From Marinobacter nanhaiticus D15-8W (GTDB lineage Bacteria > Pseudomonadota > Gammaproteobacteria > Pseudomonadales > Oleiphilaceae): 64,000 nucleotides of DNA. The notes under the pieces were generated by a model. That model did no database searches. It had not been told where the DNA came from and saw only the letters and a list, made by a program, of their open reading frames with translations. The stretch is taken from the NCBI RefSeq assembly GCF_036511935.1, contig NZ_AP028878.1, positions 1,674,001 through 1,738,000 of the forward strand, given 5' to 3'. Positions 8,891 to 17,339 of the stretch are shown here, piece by piece (positions within the stretch are counted from its first letter, which is position 1; each line of letters opens with the position of its first letter). A program made the position numbers and the translations under genes.

Positions 8891-8921
8891 AAAAAAACCC
8901 GCTCCTCGGAGCGGGTTTTTT
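8891..8921. terminator. Bidirectional rho-independent terminator between dctM and the DUF4168 gene
   Basis: The stem pairs AAAAAACCCGCTCC with GGAGCGGGTTTTTT around a two- to four-base loop, with T-runs on both strands. It lies between the convergent ends of dctM (plus) and the DUF4168 gene (minus) and can serve both. Confidence 0.9.
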
Positions 8922-8936
8922 CGTTCTTGCGCTTTA

Positions 8937-9311
8937 TTACATCAGCGCGTCGACCCGGTTACGCACTTGCGGTTCGCTATTGTAAGCGGTAGCAATGGCG
9001 TTGTAGGTCGGAATGTCGAGGCCCTTCTCCTGGATGGCATTGACCATCTTATCGTTCGCCTCCATCTGGAGCTGTTGGGCCTTGTTCTTATCGTCGGTCT
9101 TCTCAATCTGTGGAATATATTGCTCGCGAATGTCGCTGATATCTTCCTGGACATTCACGAATTTCTTCAACTGTGCGTCTGTGTAGTCGGTCTTCTGGGT
9201 GCCGGTGGCTGCCGGGTTCTGGTAGCCCTGGTTTTGGGTGGATTCAGCCATGGCGGGGCCTGCAGCCAGCAGCGCCATGGAAACCGCAGCGGATGTGATT
9301 AAAGTCTTCAT
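8937..9311 (-). CDS. Secreted DUF4168 protein
   Basis: The 124-residue protein starts at an ATG at 9311 with a clear signal peptide (MKTLITSAAVSMALLAAGPAMA) that can be cut after AMA. The mature part is helical and charged. It has the DUF4168 pattern: YTDAQLKKFVNVQEDISDIREQ, a coiled middle rich in K, Q and E, and a closing YNAIATAYNSEPQVRNRV (read in shorter blocks). The family is periplasmic, function unknown. A longer frame from 9437 would bury the signal peptide and is rejected. GGAGA precedes the start. Confidence 0.8.
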   Translation of the reverse strand: MKTLITSAAVSMALLAAGPAMAESTQNQGYQNPAATGTQKTDYTDAQLKKFVNVQEDISDIREQYIPQIEKTDDKNKAQQLQMEANDKMVNAIQEKGLDIPTYNAIATAYNSEPQVRNRVDALM

Positions 9312-9687
9312 AGATGTCTCCTCAATTTCCCAGGGAGTTTCCGTTTTCTCGGGGAGTCGCGAAAAGACGCGCTTGAGCAAGCGGGTACCTACCCAATAGC
9401 TCCCCCGGATGGCGCCAGTCCTAGAGCGACAACCCATCCAAATCAGACACTGCTCACCTTGCCATGTGTGTTTTTTGGTTCAAGTTAAGGATTACCCATG
9501 CTTTGGCCACACTTGGCACCGCTGAAAAGCCGCTGTCAGGCCCTTCTTCACCGCCTGTTCCTACAGGACGCTCGGGCTTTTCGTGACCGCTGATCGCTGG
9601 CGGGAGAAAGGCATCTTGGTTATTCTGCGGCGTTCGCTGGGACCAGGTGCCTGTTCATGTTGTATGTGCACCGCGACGGGGAGAATC
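9312..9687. other. Intergenic region between the DUF4168 and EamA genes
   Basis: These 376 bases hold the divergent leaders of the flanking genes. The only coding hint is a 31-codon reading frame at 9498-9593, listed separately. I recognise no RNA gene, clear promoter pair or mobile element here. Confidence 0.5.
9498..9593 (+). CDS. Possible 31-residue small protein
   Basis: ATG at 9498 is preceded by AAGGA with 7-base spacing and opens 31 codons, beginning MLWPHLAPLKSRCQ and ending ARAFRDR before TGA. It is basic and amphipathic, with no known relative that I can name. Equally it could be a leader peptide or chance. The ribosome site is the only support. Confidence 0.22.
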   Translation: MLWPHLAPLKSRCQALLHRLFLQDARAFRDR

Positions 9688-10590
9688 ATGAAGAATCAAA
9701 AGCAGGCCTTGATGTTTGGGGCGGGCACCGTGCTGCTTTGGTCGACGGTGGCGACTGCCTTCAAGCTCTCCTTGCGGGACCTCACGCCGTTGCAGCTGAT
9801 GCTGATCGCCTGTGCCACCTCGGTTGCCGTGATGGCAGGGGTGCTGGTAGCGCAGAAGCGTTTGCCGATGCTGTTCGAGCTGACCCGGCGTCAATACCTG
9901 GTTTCGGTGGTCATGGGGTTGCTGAATCCGTTGCTCTACTACCTCGTGTTGTTCGAGGCGTTTGACCGACTACCCGCCCAAGAGGCACAGCCCTTGAACT
10001 ACACCTGGGCGCTGACCCTGGCGTACCTGTCGGTGCCGTTGCTTGGGCAGCGTCTGAGCCGGGCGGATATCGTCGCCGGGCTGATCTGCTACAGCGGGGT
10101 TGTGGTTATCGCCACCCATGGCGATGTGCTGGCTCTGGAGTTCTCGGATCCCATAGGCGTCTTTATGGCCCTGGCCAGCACCGTCGTCTGGGCGGTCTAC
10201 TGGATTGCCACCGCCCGGGACACCCGGGATCCTTTGGTTGGCCTGTTTCTCAACTTCCTTTTCAGCCTGCCGTTCATTGTGGTGATCTGTATGGTCGTTG
10301 ATGGGTTGCCTACCGGATCCAATACCGCCTTGATGGCATCTGTCTATATTGGCGTCTTCGAGATGGGCATCGCCTTCGTGCTGTGGATGTTCGCCATGAA
10401 GAAGGCGGAAAATACCTCCCAGGTGAGTAACCTGATTTTCATCTCGCCTTTCCTTTCCCTGATCTTCATTCACTTCATTCTCGGCGAGGAGATCCTGGAG
10501 TCCACCTACGTCGGGCTGGTGCTGATCGTGGTCGGGCTATGGTGGCAGCAGCGTGGACGCAAGCGGGACCTGGCCGCAGAAGCCGTATGA
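9688..10590 (+). CDS. EamA/DMT-superfamily permease
   Basis: The ATG at 9688, with GGGGAG 4 to 6 bases upstream, gives 300 residues with about ten hydrophobic helices in two EamA repeats (for example [19 protein letters not shown] at the N-terminus and [14 protein letters not shown] in the second half). Members export metabolites or amino acids across the inner membrane. The last residues are basic (QQRGRKRD), as expected for a cytoplasmic tail. The stop overlaps the ATG of the GIY-YIG gene. Substrate unknown. Confidence 0.85.
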   Translation: MKNQKQALMFGAGTVLLWSTVATAFKLSLRDLTPLQLMLIACATSVAVMAGVLVAQKRLPMLFELTRRQYLVSVVMGLLNPLLYYLVLFEAFDRLPAQEAQPLNYTWALTLAYLSVPLLGQRLSRADIVAGLICYSGVVVIATHGDVLALEFSDPIGVFMALASTVVWAVYWIATARDTRDPLVGLFLNFLFSLPFIVVICMVVDGLPTGSNTALMASVYIGVFEMGIAFVLWMFAMKKAENTSQVSNLIFISPFLSLIFIHFILGEEILESTYVGLVLIVVGLWWQQRGRKRDLAAEAV

Positions 10591-10865
10591 CGCCCTGGTT
10601 TCTCTACCTGATCCGGACCCGCTCCGGTACACTCTATACGGGCATCACGACGGATGTTCAGCGCCGCTTTTCCGAACACCAGTCCGGCGGACCCAGGGCA
10701 GCCCGGAGCTTGCGAGGCAAGGGGCCGCTGGAGCTGGCCTATGCCGCGAAGGTTGGCGACCGAACCCGTGCCGCCCAGCTCGAGTATGCCCTCAAGCGCT
10801 GGCCGCGCACCCGAAAGGAAAGACTGGTGGCGGGCAAGATTCACCTGGACGATATCGAACCCTAG
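10587..10865 (+). CDS. Small GIY-YIG domain protein (UPF0213/YhbQ-like)
   Basis: Starting at the ATG that overlaps the EamA stop (ATGA), the 92-residue product has the GIY-YIG core: [20 protein letters not shown] in VQRRFSEHQ and a later [17 protein letters not shown] segment. This matches YhbQ/UPF0213 proteins, single-domain GIY-YIG members of uncertain nuclease role, usually 90-100 residues. The longer frame from 10539 lies within the transporter gene and is rejected. Confidence 0.88.
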   Translation: MTPWFLYLIRTRSGTLYTGITTDVQRRFSEHQSGGPRAARSLRGKGPLELAYAAKVGDRTRAAQLEYALKRWPRTRKERLVAGKIHLDDIEP

Positions 10866-10931
10866 GGAGCCCCTGAATAACGCCGGATCACCTCTGGCCC
10901 TCAGAGCGGTTCACAGGTAAGGCTCCCTAGG
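10861..10931. repeat. Long inverted repeat spanning both stops of convergent genes
   Basis: CCTAGGGAGCC at 10861-10871 is exactly complementary to GGCTCCCTAGG at 10921-10931, giving an 11-bp stem with a 49-base loop. The left arm contains the stop of the GIY-YIG gene and the right arm contains the stop of the SDR gene. There is no T-run, so it is not a standard rho-independent terminator, but it could act in transcript 3'-end formation for both genes. Confidence 0.5.
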
Positions 10932-11733
10932 TCTTGCTCAGTAATCCGATCAATTGACGGGTAACGGCGTTGGGCAGCCATTTGCTGCCGGTCACCAGGG
11001 ACTTGAACTGCAGGCCGACCGGATTGTGGACGTCGTCGACGGTATGTGCTTTCCAGACCGCCTCGGCAATATCCTCCGCTTCCAGGTTGACGCCCAGGCG
11101 GTCGATGATAGGCGCCTGGAAGGTCTGGCTCGATACCATCTTCGTCTTTACGAAGGGCGGCATGATGTCCTGGACGGTGATGTCGTGTTGCCGCCACTCC
11201 AGGTTCAGCGCCTCGGTGAAGCCACGGACCGCGAACTTGGATGCCGAATAACTGGCGAAGTGGGGGATCCCGTAGAGCGCCGAGGCCGAACTCATGTTGA
11301 TGACCCGGGCACCGGGCGTTGTTCGAAGCAAGGGAAAGGCCTGCTGGGTTATCTCCATCAACGCCAATACGTTGACCTCCATGATACGGCGGTGCTCCGC
11401 TGCGGGGATGTCCTCGTAATGGCCAACACGCAGGATGCCGGCGCAATTGAACAGCAGGTCGAGCCGCCCGTTGACGAAGGTGCCGAAGTCACTGAGGGCC
11501 GAGGCAACGGCAGTCGGGTCGGTCACGTCCAACGCACGGTGCCAGTGGCGGCTACCCAGTTCGGTGTTGAGGGTCTCCACCGCTTCGCCGTCGATGTCGA
11601 TCAGGCCCAGGGTCCAGCCCTCGCGGGAAAAGCGGCGCGCCGTGGCGGCGCCGATGCCGGCGCCAGCGCCGGTAACCAGCATGGTTTTGCGGGCGTTTTT
11701 CCTCTTTTTTGATTCAGTGTATGCGTATGCCAT
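10927..11733 (-). CDS. Short-chain dehydrogenase/reductase (SDR)
   Basis: The 268-residue protein shows the classical SDR cofactor loop VTGAGAGIGAATARRF near residue 20, D/E after beta-2 (LIDIDGE, suggesting NAD), NCAGI, the catalytic Ser in MSSASALYG and YSASKFA as the YxxxK motif. The reaction is NAD(P)-dependent oxidoreduction of an unknown substrate, perhaps lipid-related. A lysine/arginine-rich 17-residue N-terminus precedes the cofactor loop. An alternative ATG at 11682 removes it. It lies beside two alpha/beta hydrolase genes. Confidence 0.88.
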   Translation of the reverse strand: MAYAYTESKKRKNARKTMLVTGAGAGIGAATARRFSREGWTLGLIDIDGEAVETLNTELGSRHWHRALDVTDPTAVASALSDFGTFVNGRLDLLFNCAGILRVGHYEDIPAAEHRRIMEVNVLALMEITQQAFPLLRTTPGARVINMSSASALYGIPHFASYSASKFAVRGFTEALNLEWRQHDITVQDIMPPFVKTKMVSSQTFQAPIIDRLGVNLEAEDIAEAVWKAHTVDDVHNPVGLQFKSLVTGSKWLPNAVTRQLIGLLSKT

Positions 11734-11817
11734 AGGACGAGCTCGTTTTTGGTACGTATTTTTCAGGACGCCTGCTGACCTGTCCTGTTGGTCTAGGGGG
11801 ACGCTGAAGCTACCAGG

Positions 11818-12717
11818 TCAGGACAACGCATTGACATGAAGGGCGAGGTGCTCGGTGATCTGCCGAATCGCTTCATTGGCTGCCTCCAGGGGGCCTGCAT
11901 GAATCTGGAAGACGTGCCATAGGTCGGTGTACTCCTCCAGTCTGGCGTGGACGCCGACCTGTCGCGCTTTCTCCGATAGACGGCGGGCGTCGTTCAACAG
12001 GATTTCCTGGGTGCCCACCTGGACCAGCATCGGCGGCAGCCCCGTCAGATCGCCGAAGAGGGGCGAGATCAGTGGTTCGTCAAGTGACAGGCCGCTGCTG
12101 TATTCTTCGGCTGCTTTCATGATCCAGCCGAGCTGGAGTACCGGTTCAATCTCTGGGGTATGCATTTTGCGGTGTGTCAGGTCCAGCCAGGGCGAGAGCA
12201 TGATCAAGGCGCCAGGTAACGGCACTTTCTCCTGCTTGAGTTTCAGCGCGAGGGCCAACGTCAGCCCGCCGCCCGCGGAATCGCCGGCGATGCTGATGCG
12301 ATCTGCCCGGTAGCCCAATGCCAATAAGTGGTGGTACATGCATAGGGCATCTTCCAGGGCGGCGGGGAAGGGGTGCTCCGGTGCGAGACGATAGTCTGGG
12401 ACGAAAACCGTGGTCCCCGACACTTTGGCAATGTGGCCGGTTAGGCCCCGATGGGTGTCCGACGAACCTATGATATAGGCCCCGCCGTGGAGATAGAGCA
12501 TAGCCGTGCCGTTGGGCTTGCCATGGGTAACCCGCACATAGGGAATGTTGCTGATCCTCGAACGCGAGAACTCGCAATGTCTCGGAGGCGGCGACAGGCG
12601 ATAGGCCTGGCGGATCAATTTGCGCTGCAGTCCAACCGGCATGCCGGGCCTGAGCAGCGGCTTGACCGTGGTTTGCAGGGTAAATCTCAGAACGTTCTGT
12701 AAAGCGGTCTGCAGCAT
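11818..12717 (-). CDS. Alpha/beta-hydrolase, hormone-sensitive-lipase (HSL) family esterase
   Basis: The 299-residue enzyme carries the HSL oxyanion motif LHGGAYIIGS, the nucleophile elbow GDSAGGG, and a C-terminal DLWHVFQIHAG with the catalytic His. The catalytic Asp is probably in the LPPMLVQVGTQEILLND stretch. The motif VPDYRLAPEHPFPAALED is typical. Such enzymes hydrolyse short or medium acyl esters. No signal peptide is evident, so it is predicted cytoplasmic. It is transcribed in the same direction as the SDR gene, 84 bases upstream of it, and divergently from another hydrolase. Substrate not known. Confidence 0.9.
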   Translation of the reverse strand: MLQTALQNVLRFTLQTTVKPLLRPGMPVGLQRKLIRQAYRLSPPPRHCEFSRSRISNIPYVRVTHGKPNGTAMLYLHGGAYIIGSSDTHRGLTGHIAKVSGTTVFVPDYRLAPEHPFPAALEDALCMYHHLLALGYRADRISIAGDSAGGGLTLALALKLKQEKVPLPGALIMLSPWLDLTHRKMHTPEIEPVLQLGWIMKAAEEYSSGLSLDEPLISPLFGDLTGLPPMLVQVGTQEILLNDARRLSEKARQVGVHARLEEYTDLWHVFQIHAGPLEAANEAIRQITEHLALHVNALS

Positions 12718-12952
12718 TGAGGGAGCTCCATCGACGTGCGCCTATGATTGCCGATCGGGCATCGCATTGATGTGGCCTTGGCTCGGTGGATTGTCATCTA
12801 TTTCGGTCAATACGGCATCATTGCATCCGGCCACGTTGTGATAATGTAGTCGCACTGGAAGATTCAGAGAAGAGCGCGCGCAGGTAGGCCGTCGTTGTTC
12901 AGGTGATTAATCGCCACGGGAATGATCGTGCCGCGAGCCTGGGCAGATGACA

Positions 12953-12970
12953 GAGACGTAATAACGTCTC
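12953..12970. promoter_or_regulatory. Palindromic operator candidate upstream of hydrolase gene
   Basis: GAGACGT-AATA-ACGTCTC is a perfect 7-bp dyad with a 4-base spacer, 41 bases before the GTG start at 13012. Its size and place fit a dimeric repressor site (for instance TetR type), but no candidate regulator gene adjoins it. It could also be a small hairpin in the leader. Confidence 0.35.
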
Positions 12971-13011
12971 CAAAACCCCTTTCGTAGAATGTCCGCAAAC
13001 GGCGAATCACT

Positions 13012-14055
13012 GTGTATTGGAAAACCGACAATCTGGATATGCCCGAGTGGGAACGGGCCAGCCTGATTTCCCTGTTGCCTGACTTCGCCATTGGTGAAGT
13101 TCGTGGTGCTGCCCAGGGCGGGCAGACCCAGCTCCAGGACGAGGTTGCCGCCTACTGCCGTTTCTACGGACTGGATCTCTGGGTCGAGCACCCGGATGTG
13201 CAGTACACCGTCGGTAACCTACAGGCTGGGGCTCACCGGGTGGCCATTCACTACTACCGTCTGCCCCAGGCCCGCGGAACCGTGTTTATCCTGCATGGCT
13301 ATTTCGACCACGTCGGTCTCTACAGCCAACTGATTGACCGCTGCCTGGCTGCAGGCTTCGATGTGCTCGCCTACGACCAGCCCGGACATGGGCTATCCAG
13401 CGGTACGCCAGCTGCGATCGGTAGTTTTCTGGAGTATCAGCAGGTACTGACGGACGTTATGAAAGCCGCCCGTGGTAAGGCTCCGGGACCCTGGTTTGCG
13501 GTCGGCCAGAGCACGGGCGGCGGGGTGTTGATCGACTACCTGCTGAACAATGTACCCGAAGGCAAGTCAGAGTTTCGTCACGTGGTGCTTTTGGCGCCCT
13601 TGGTGCGGCCGGCGGGCTGGATTGGCGCCAAACTTCTGCACAGCGTGATGCGCCCCTTTATTTCGCGCTGGCGTCGGATGTTTTCGGAGAACAGCGGTAA
13701 TTCCCGCTTTCTCCGCTTCCTGCGTGAGCATGATCCGCTCCAGGCCCGCGCCGTACATGTGGACTGGGTCTCGGCATTGCGTCAGTGGGTGCCGCGTATC
13801 GAGGCCGCAACGCCAGTAGAGTTCGCCGTCACGGTTATCCAGGGTGAAAAAGACCTGACAGTAGACTGGCAGCACAACCTGAGAATTATCAGGAACAAGT
13901 TTTCAGCGGTTACCGAGCGGCGGTTACCCAACGGTCGTCATCACCTCGTCAACGAGGCGACTGACCTCCAGGCCACCGTGTTCAACGTGACCATCAATGC
14001 TTTCGTTGAACGCAGCGAAGAAACGGCCGAGGCCAGAAGAGCCGCCGGCGCGTGA
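13012..14055 (+). CDS. Alpha/beta hydrolase (monoglyceride lipase/lysophospholipase-like)
   Basis: The 347-residue protein has LHGYFDHVGLYSQLID, the YDQPGHGLSSG block of the serine-aminopeptidase/monoacylglycerol-lipase group, the nucleophile elbow GQSTGGG and the final His in NGRHHLVNE, with an Asp in QGEKDLTVD. It should hydrolyse a lipid ester. The start is uncertain: GTG at 13012 is the longest, ATG at 13039 also fits, and neither has a strong ribosome site. No export signal is seen. It is divergent from the HSL esterase gene and upstream of the OmpA lipoprotein gene by 32 bases. Confidence 0.87.
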   Translation: MYWKTDNLDMPEWERASLISLLPDFAIGEVRGAAQGGQTQLQDEVAAYCRFYGLDLWVEHPDVQYTVGNLQAGAHRVAIHYYRLPQARGTVFILHGYFDHVGLYSQLIDRCLAAGFDVLAYDQPGHGLSSGTPAAIGSFLEYQQVLTDVMKAARGKAPGPWFAVGQSTGGGVLIDYLLNNVPEGKSEFRHVVLLAPLVRPAGWIGAKLLHSVMRPFISRWRRMFSENSGNSRFLRFLREHDPLQARAVHVDWVSALRQWVPRIEAATPVEFAVTVIQGEKDLTVDWQHNLRIIRNKFSAVTERRLPNGRHHLVNEATDLQATVFNVTINAFVERSEETAEARRAAGA

Positions 14056-14087
14056 TTGATGTAGAAGTAGCTAGGGAGTGAAGTGGA

Positions 14088-14747
14088 ATGAAAAAAACAA
14101 TCATGGCGGTCGTGGTTGCAGGTACCACGCTGAGTGGCTGCATGACCTACGATCCGTATTCCGGTGAAGAAAAGGTATCGAACGCGACTAAAGGTAGTGT
14201 GATTGGTGCAGTCACTGGTGCCGCGATCGGTGCGGCGACGTCCAGCAAGAGTGACCGCGGCAAGGGCGCGCTGATTGGCGCAGCCGCCGGAGGTGCAGCC
14301 GGGGGTGGCATCGGCTATTACATGGACCGCCAGGAATCCGAGCTGCGCCATAAGCTCGAAGGTACGGGTGTCCGGGTCAAGCGTAACGGCAACCAGATTG
14401 AACTGATCATGCCGGGCAACGTCACGTTCGACGTCGATCAATCATCGATCCGCTCGTCCTTCACGGGTGTCCTTGAATCCGTCGCACTCGTGCTCAATGA
14501 GTACGACGAGACCATGATTCAGATCGACGGCTTTACCGACAGTACCGGTTCCGAATCCTACAACCAGATGCTGAGCGAGCGCCGGGCGTCCTCCGTGCGT
14601 GATTTTCTACTCAATCAGGGTATCTCGCCGTCACGCACTCGCGCCACAGGCTATGGCGAGCAGTATCCTGTAGCGTCCAACGACAGCGCCGCAGGGCGCG
14701 AGCAAAACCGCCGCGTGGAACTGACGCTGGTGCCGATGCAGGGCTGA
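14088..14747 (+). CDS. OmpA-family peptidoglycan-binding lipoprotein with glycine zipper
   Basis: The 219-residue lipoprotein has a signal peptide ending at lipobox LSGC. A Gly/Ala-rich glycine-zipper segment (GSVIGAVTGAAIGAAT, then GALIGAAAGGAAGGGIGYY) follows, and an OmpA C-terminal domain runs from about residue 105. The domain has DGFTDSTGSESYN, LSERRASSVRDFL and the peptidoglycan-contact Arg in REQNRRVEL. This is the YiaD layout (about 219 residues). It anchors outer membrane to peptidoglycan. GGGAG precedes the ATG. A strong hairpin follows its stop. Confidence 0.9.
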   Translation: MKKTIMAVVVAGTTLSGCMTYDPYSGEEKVSNATKGSVIGAVTGAAIGAATSSKSDRGKGALIGAAAGGAAGGGIGYYMDRQESELRHKLEGTGVRVKRNGNQIELIMPGNVTFDVDQSSIRSSFTGVLESVALVLNEYDETMIQIDGFTDSTGSESYNQMLSERRASSVRDFLLNQGISPSRTRATGYGEQYPVASNDSAAGREQNRRVELTLVPMQG

Positions 14748-14780
14748 ACCTGCAAGGTGTGAAAAAGTGCGAAGCGTTAA

Positions 14781-14810
14781 AAAGGCGTGGTCCCTCGGGA
14801 CCACGCCTTT
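14781..14810. terminator. Rho-independent terminator between convergent OmpA and coiled-coil genes
   Basis: A perfect 14-base arm AAAGGCGTGGTCCC pairs with GGGACCACGCCTTT around a tiny loop. The A-run on its left gives a T-run on the minus strand, so it best serves the minus-strand coiled-coil gene, but the stem can stop both convergent transcripts. Confidence 0.85.
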
Positions 14811-14861
14811 CTATCATCTTCGACAAGATGGAATTGCGCTATTTTTTGATGGGCCAGCTCG

Positions 14862-15125
14862 CTATTTCCTTTCCTCAGACTTGCCGTTACCTGAACTTTG
14901 CCCGGCTTCGGCCTGCTCGCGGGCCTTCCTGATATTGTCCTGTCTCTGCTGGATTTCCCGTGCGAACTCTTCCTCAATCCGTTGTCGGGTTTGGGGATCC
15001 TGGGCCTCAGCCATTTTCTCGTGGGACTGGTTGCGCAAACGCTCTATCTCCCGGTTCCATTCCTCGGTCTGGGAGTCCAGTTCGTGGGTTGGCCAGTCTG
15101 TCGGCGATGTTCTGTTCCCTGCCAT
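14862..15125 (-). CDS. Small coiled-coil protein, paralogue of its upstream neighbour
   Basis: The 87-residue, highly charged product is almost entirely helical, with no signal peptide or membrane segment. GGAGG lies 6 bases before the ATG at 15125. It shares an order of features with the next gene: a Trp-anchored start (EEWNREIERLR), a KMAEAQDPQTRQRIEEEFAREIQ-type block (read in parts) and a closing RQDNIRKAREQAEAG. No named family is recognised. A role as scaffold or stress protein would be speculation. Confidence 0.65.
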   Translation of the reverse strand: MAGNRTSPTDWPTHELDSQTEEWNREIERLRNQSHEKMAEAQDPQTRQRIEEEFAREIQQRQDNIRKAREQAEAGQSSGNGKSEERK

Positions 15126-15253
15126 GAGTCACCTCCATTTTCGTAAATCAAATAAAAGGGGGCCTAATTGAATGCCGGATACCAGCGTCAGGTATTGAGC
15201 AGAGTAGATAGGCGCGCCGCCAGATGCAGCGCCCGAATCATCCATCGTACAGA

Positions 15254-15568
15254 TCACTGATTGGACGCCTGACTCCGGTCTTCCTCATCTTCATTGCTGG
15301 AGAGGAAGTCGTCGACCTTCCCTTTCAGGGAATCGACCTTGTCTTCACCGGCTTCGCGTAGCTCATCCATCCGGCTACGAGCCTGGTCCATGCGATCTTC
15401 CACACCCTGGATGCGCTTGGCGAACTTCTCGCGGACTTCGGCTTCGGCCTTCTCGTCTTCGGCACGGGCCTGCTCTTCCTCGGATTCGGCCCGCAGGCGC
15501 TCAACCTGTTTGCTCCAATGGTCTCGTCGGGTTTCGAGTTTCTTCAGGAGTGAGTCTTTCAGGGACAT
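15254..15568 (-). CDS. Charged coiled-coil protein, paralogue of the downstream gene
   Basis: Starting at the ATG at 15568 (AAGGAG 6 bases upstream; a 12-residue extension to 15604 is rejected), the 104-residue protein begins MSLKDSLLKKLETRRDHW and continues as one long Glu/Arg/Lys-rich helix: QVERLRAESEEEQ, REKFAKRIQGVEDRMDQARSR, then an acidic tail ending in SQASNQ. The core aligns with the 87-residue product encoded 128 bases downstream, so the pair probably arose by duplication. Cytoplasmic, function unknown. Confidence 0.7.
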   Translation of the reverse strand: MSLKDSLLKKLETRRDHWSKQVERLRAESEEEQARAEDEKAEAEVREKFAKRIQGVEDRMDQARSRMDELREAGEDKVDSLKGKVDDFLSSNEDEEDRSQASNQ

Positions 15569-15898
15569 AGTCTTCTCCTTTTGACTGTCGTGATGTGGAA
15601 CCATTCGTGGTTATAACGACCCGTGACTTGAACGACTCGTGAAAGTGGACTGCTGCGTTATCTGTGATATGTGTTCAGCGTCGTGACGGCCATAACCTGT
15701 TTTAACCAAGGTTTCGTGAGATTTCCCTTCGCCTCACTAGTTAGATTAGGACGATCAGTTTGCGAAACAAGGTCAGAAAAGGCCGGCAAGGTTAAGGCTG
15801 CTAAAAATGAGATACCGTGAGGGCAGGGGGATTTGGGGCGCTGAAACAAAACAGGCCGGGAATATCCCGGCCTGTTTGTGCTTTGAAGCCTGGGCGGC
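15569..15898. other. Intergenic region upstream of the coiled-coil genes and downstream of serA
   Basis: The 330 bases contain the serA terminator near the right end and the leader of the minus-strand coiled-coil genes. No gene with a ribosome site was found, and reading frames here look like chance. Confidence 0.5.
15849..15877 (-). terminator. Terminator of serA
   Basis: AAACAGGCCGGGA pairs perfectly with TCCCGGCCTGTTT around a 3-base loop, 22 bases past the serA stop. On the minus strand it runs into TTTTG then TTTC, a fair T-tract. Confidence 0.85.
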
Positions 15899-17128
15899 CT
15901 AGAAAAGCACGCGGCAGCGGATGGTGCCACGGACAGACTTGAGCTTCTCGAGTGCCAGTTCGCCGTAGGCCTTGTCTACATCGATCACCACGTAACCGAT
16001 GTCCTCCTGGGTCTGCAGGTATTGGCCGCAGATGTTGATGCCGTTGTCGGAGAAAACGCGGTTGATCTCGGACATGACGCCCGGGATATTCTCGTGGATG
16101 TGCAGCAGACGGTGCTGGCCCGGGTGGGACGGCAGCGCCACTTCCGGGAAGTTGACCGATGATACGGTGGTGCCGTTGTCGCTGTACATCGCAAGTTTTT
16201 CGGCCACTTCGCGACCGATGTTTTCCTGGGCCTCGATGGTGGAACCACCGATGTGCGGCGTTAGGATGACGTTGTCGAACTCACGCAGGGGAGAGACGAA
16301 CTCCTCGTCGTTCGACTTCGGCTCGACCGGGAATACGTCGATCGCAGCGCCGAGCAGCTTACCGCTCTTCAGGGTTTCCGCCAGGGCTTCGATGTCGACC
16401 ACGGTACCGCGCGAGGCATTCATCAGGATGCTGCCCGGCTTCATCTGGGCCAGCTGCTCGGGGCCGAACATGTACTTGGTGGCCGGGGTTTCCGGTACGT
16501 GCAGGCTCACCACATCGGATATGTTCAGCAGTTCCTTGAGGGAGTTGACCTGGGTGGCGTTACCGATCGACAGCTTGGAAACCACGTCATAGAAGTAGAC
16601 CTTCATGCCCAGGGACTCGGCCAATACGCTGAACTGGGTGCCGATGTTACCGTAGCCGATGATCCCCAGCTTCTTGCCTCGGATCTCGTAGCTGTCCTTG
16701 GCGGACTTCAGCCAGTCACCGCGATGGGCCTTGGCGTTCTTCTCCGGGATGCCGCGAAGCAGCAGGATAGCCTGGGCCAGGACCAGTTCGGCCACGCTGC
16801 GGGTGTTGGAGAAAGGTGCGTTGAACACGGCCACGCCACGACGGGTCGCCGCCTTCAGGTCGACCTGGTTGGTCCCGATGCAGAAGCAGCCCACGGCAAC
16901 CAGCTTGCTGGCCGCTTCGAATACGGCTTCGGTCAGCTGCGTGCGGGAGCGGATGCCGATGAAATGTGCGTCCGCAATCTTTTCCTTCAGCTCGTCCTCG
17001 GCGAGGGAGTGCTTAAGGTACTCGATGTTGGTGTAACCCGCTTCGTGCAACGTATCCAGCGCTGACTGGTGAACACCTTCCAGCAGCAGGATCCGAATCT
17101 TGCTTTTGTCGAGGGACGTATTTGCCAT
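15899..17128 (-). CDS. serA: D-3-phosphoglycerate dehydrogenase SerA
   Basis: The 409-residue enzyme has the length of E. coli SerA. An N-terminal lid (KIRILLLEGVHQSALDTLH) leads to the NAD fold GIIGYGNIGTQF near residue 155. Catalytic residues are in NASRGTVVD (Arg), the PVEPKSNDEE region (Glu) and LTPHIGGST (His), and a C-terminal ACT domain (HENIPGVMSEINRVF) allows serine feedback. It oxidises 3-phosphoglycerate in the first step of serine synthesis. Related SerA enzymes also reduce 2-oxoglutarate to D-2-hydroxyglutarate, which fits the divergent neighbour. Confidence 0.96.
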   Translation of the reverse strand: MANTSLDKSKIRILLLEGVHQSALDTLHEAGYTNIEYLKHSLAEDELKEKIADAHFIGIRSRTQLTEAVFEAASKLVAVGCFCIGTNQVDLKAATRRGVAVFNAPFSNTRSVAELVLAQAILLLRGIPEKNAKAHRGDWLKSAKDSYEIRGKKLGIIGYGNIGTQFSVLAESLGMKVYFYDVVSKLSIGNATQVNSLKELLNISDVVSLHVPETPATKYMFGPEQLAQMKPGSILMNASRGTVVDIEALAETLKSGKLLGAAIDVFPVEPKSNDEEFVSPLREFDNVILTPHIGGSTIEAQENIGREVAEKLAMYSDNGTTVSSVNFPEVALPSHPGQHRLLHIHENIPGVMSEINRVFSDNGINICGQYLQTQEDIGYVVIDVDKAYGELALEKLKSVRGTIRCRVLF

Positions 17129-17339
17129 GGGCTTAACAGACCTTTCGTCGCGTGATGTAAACCGTGGCCGCGGCCGTCCAGGCGGCCGGGCTCGCAGAAT
17201 AGGGGCGGTATGATACCATAATCGCCCGTTTTGACATTGTGTTCGGTGACTTCCATCAAGACCCTGTGACGGCTGCCGCCGCAGTGCCGGGAACTGATTG
17301 AAACGCCGCGGATTTGCCTTTCACGAGACTGACACCTTC

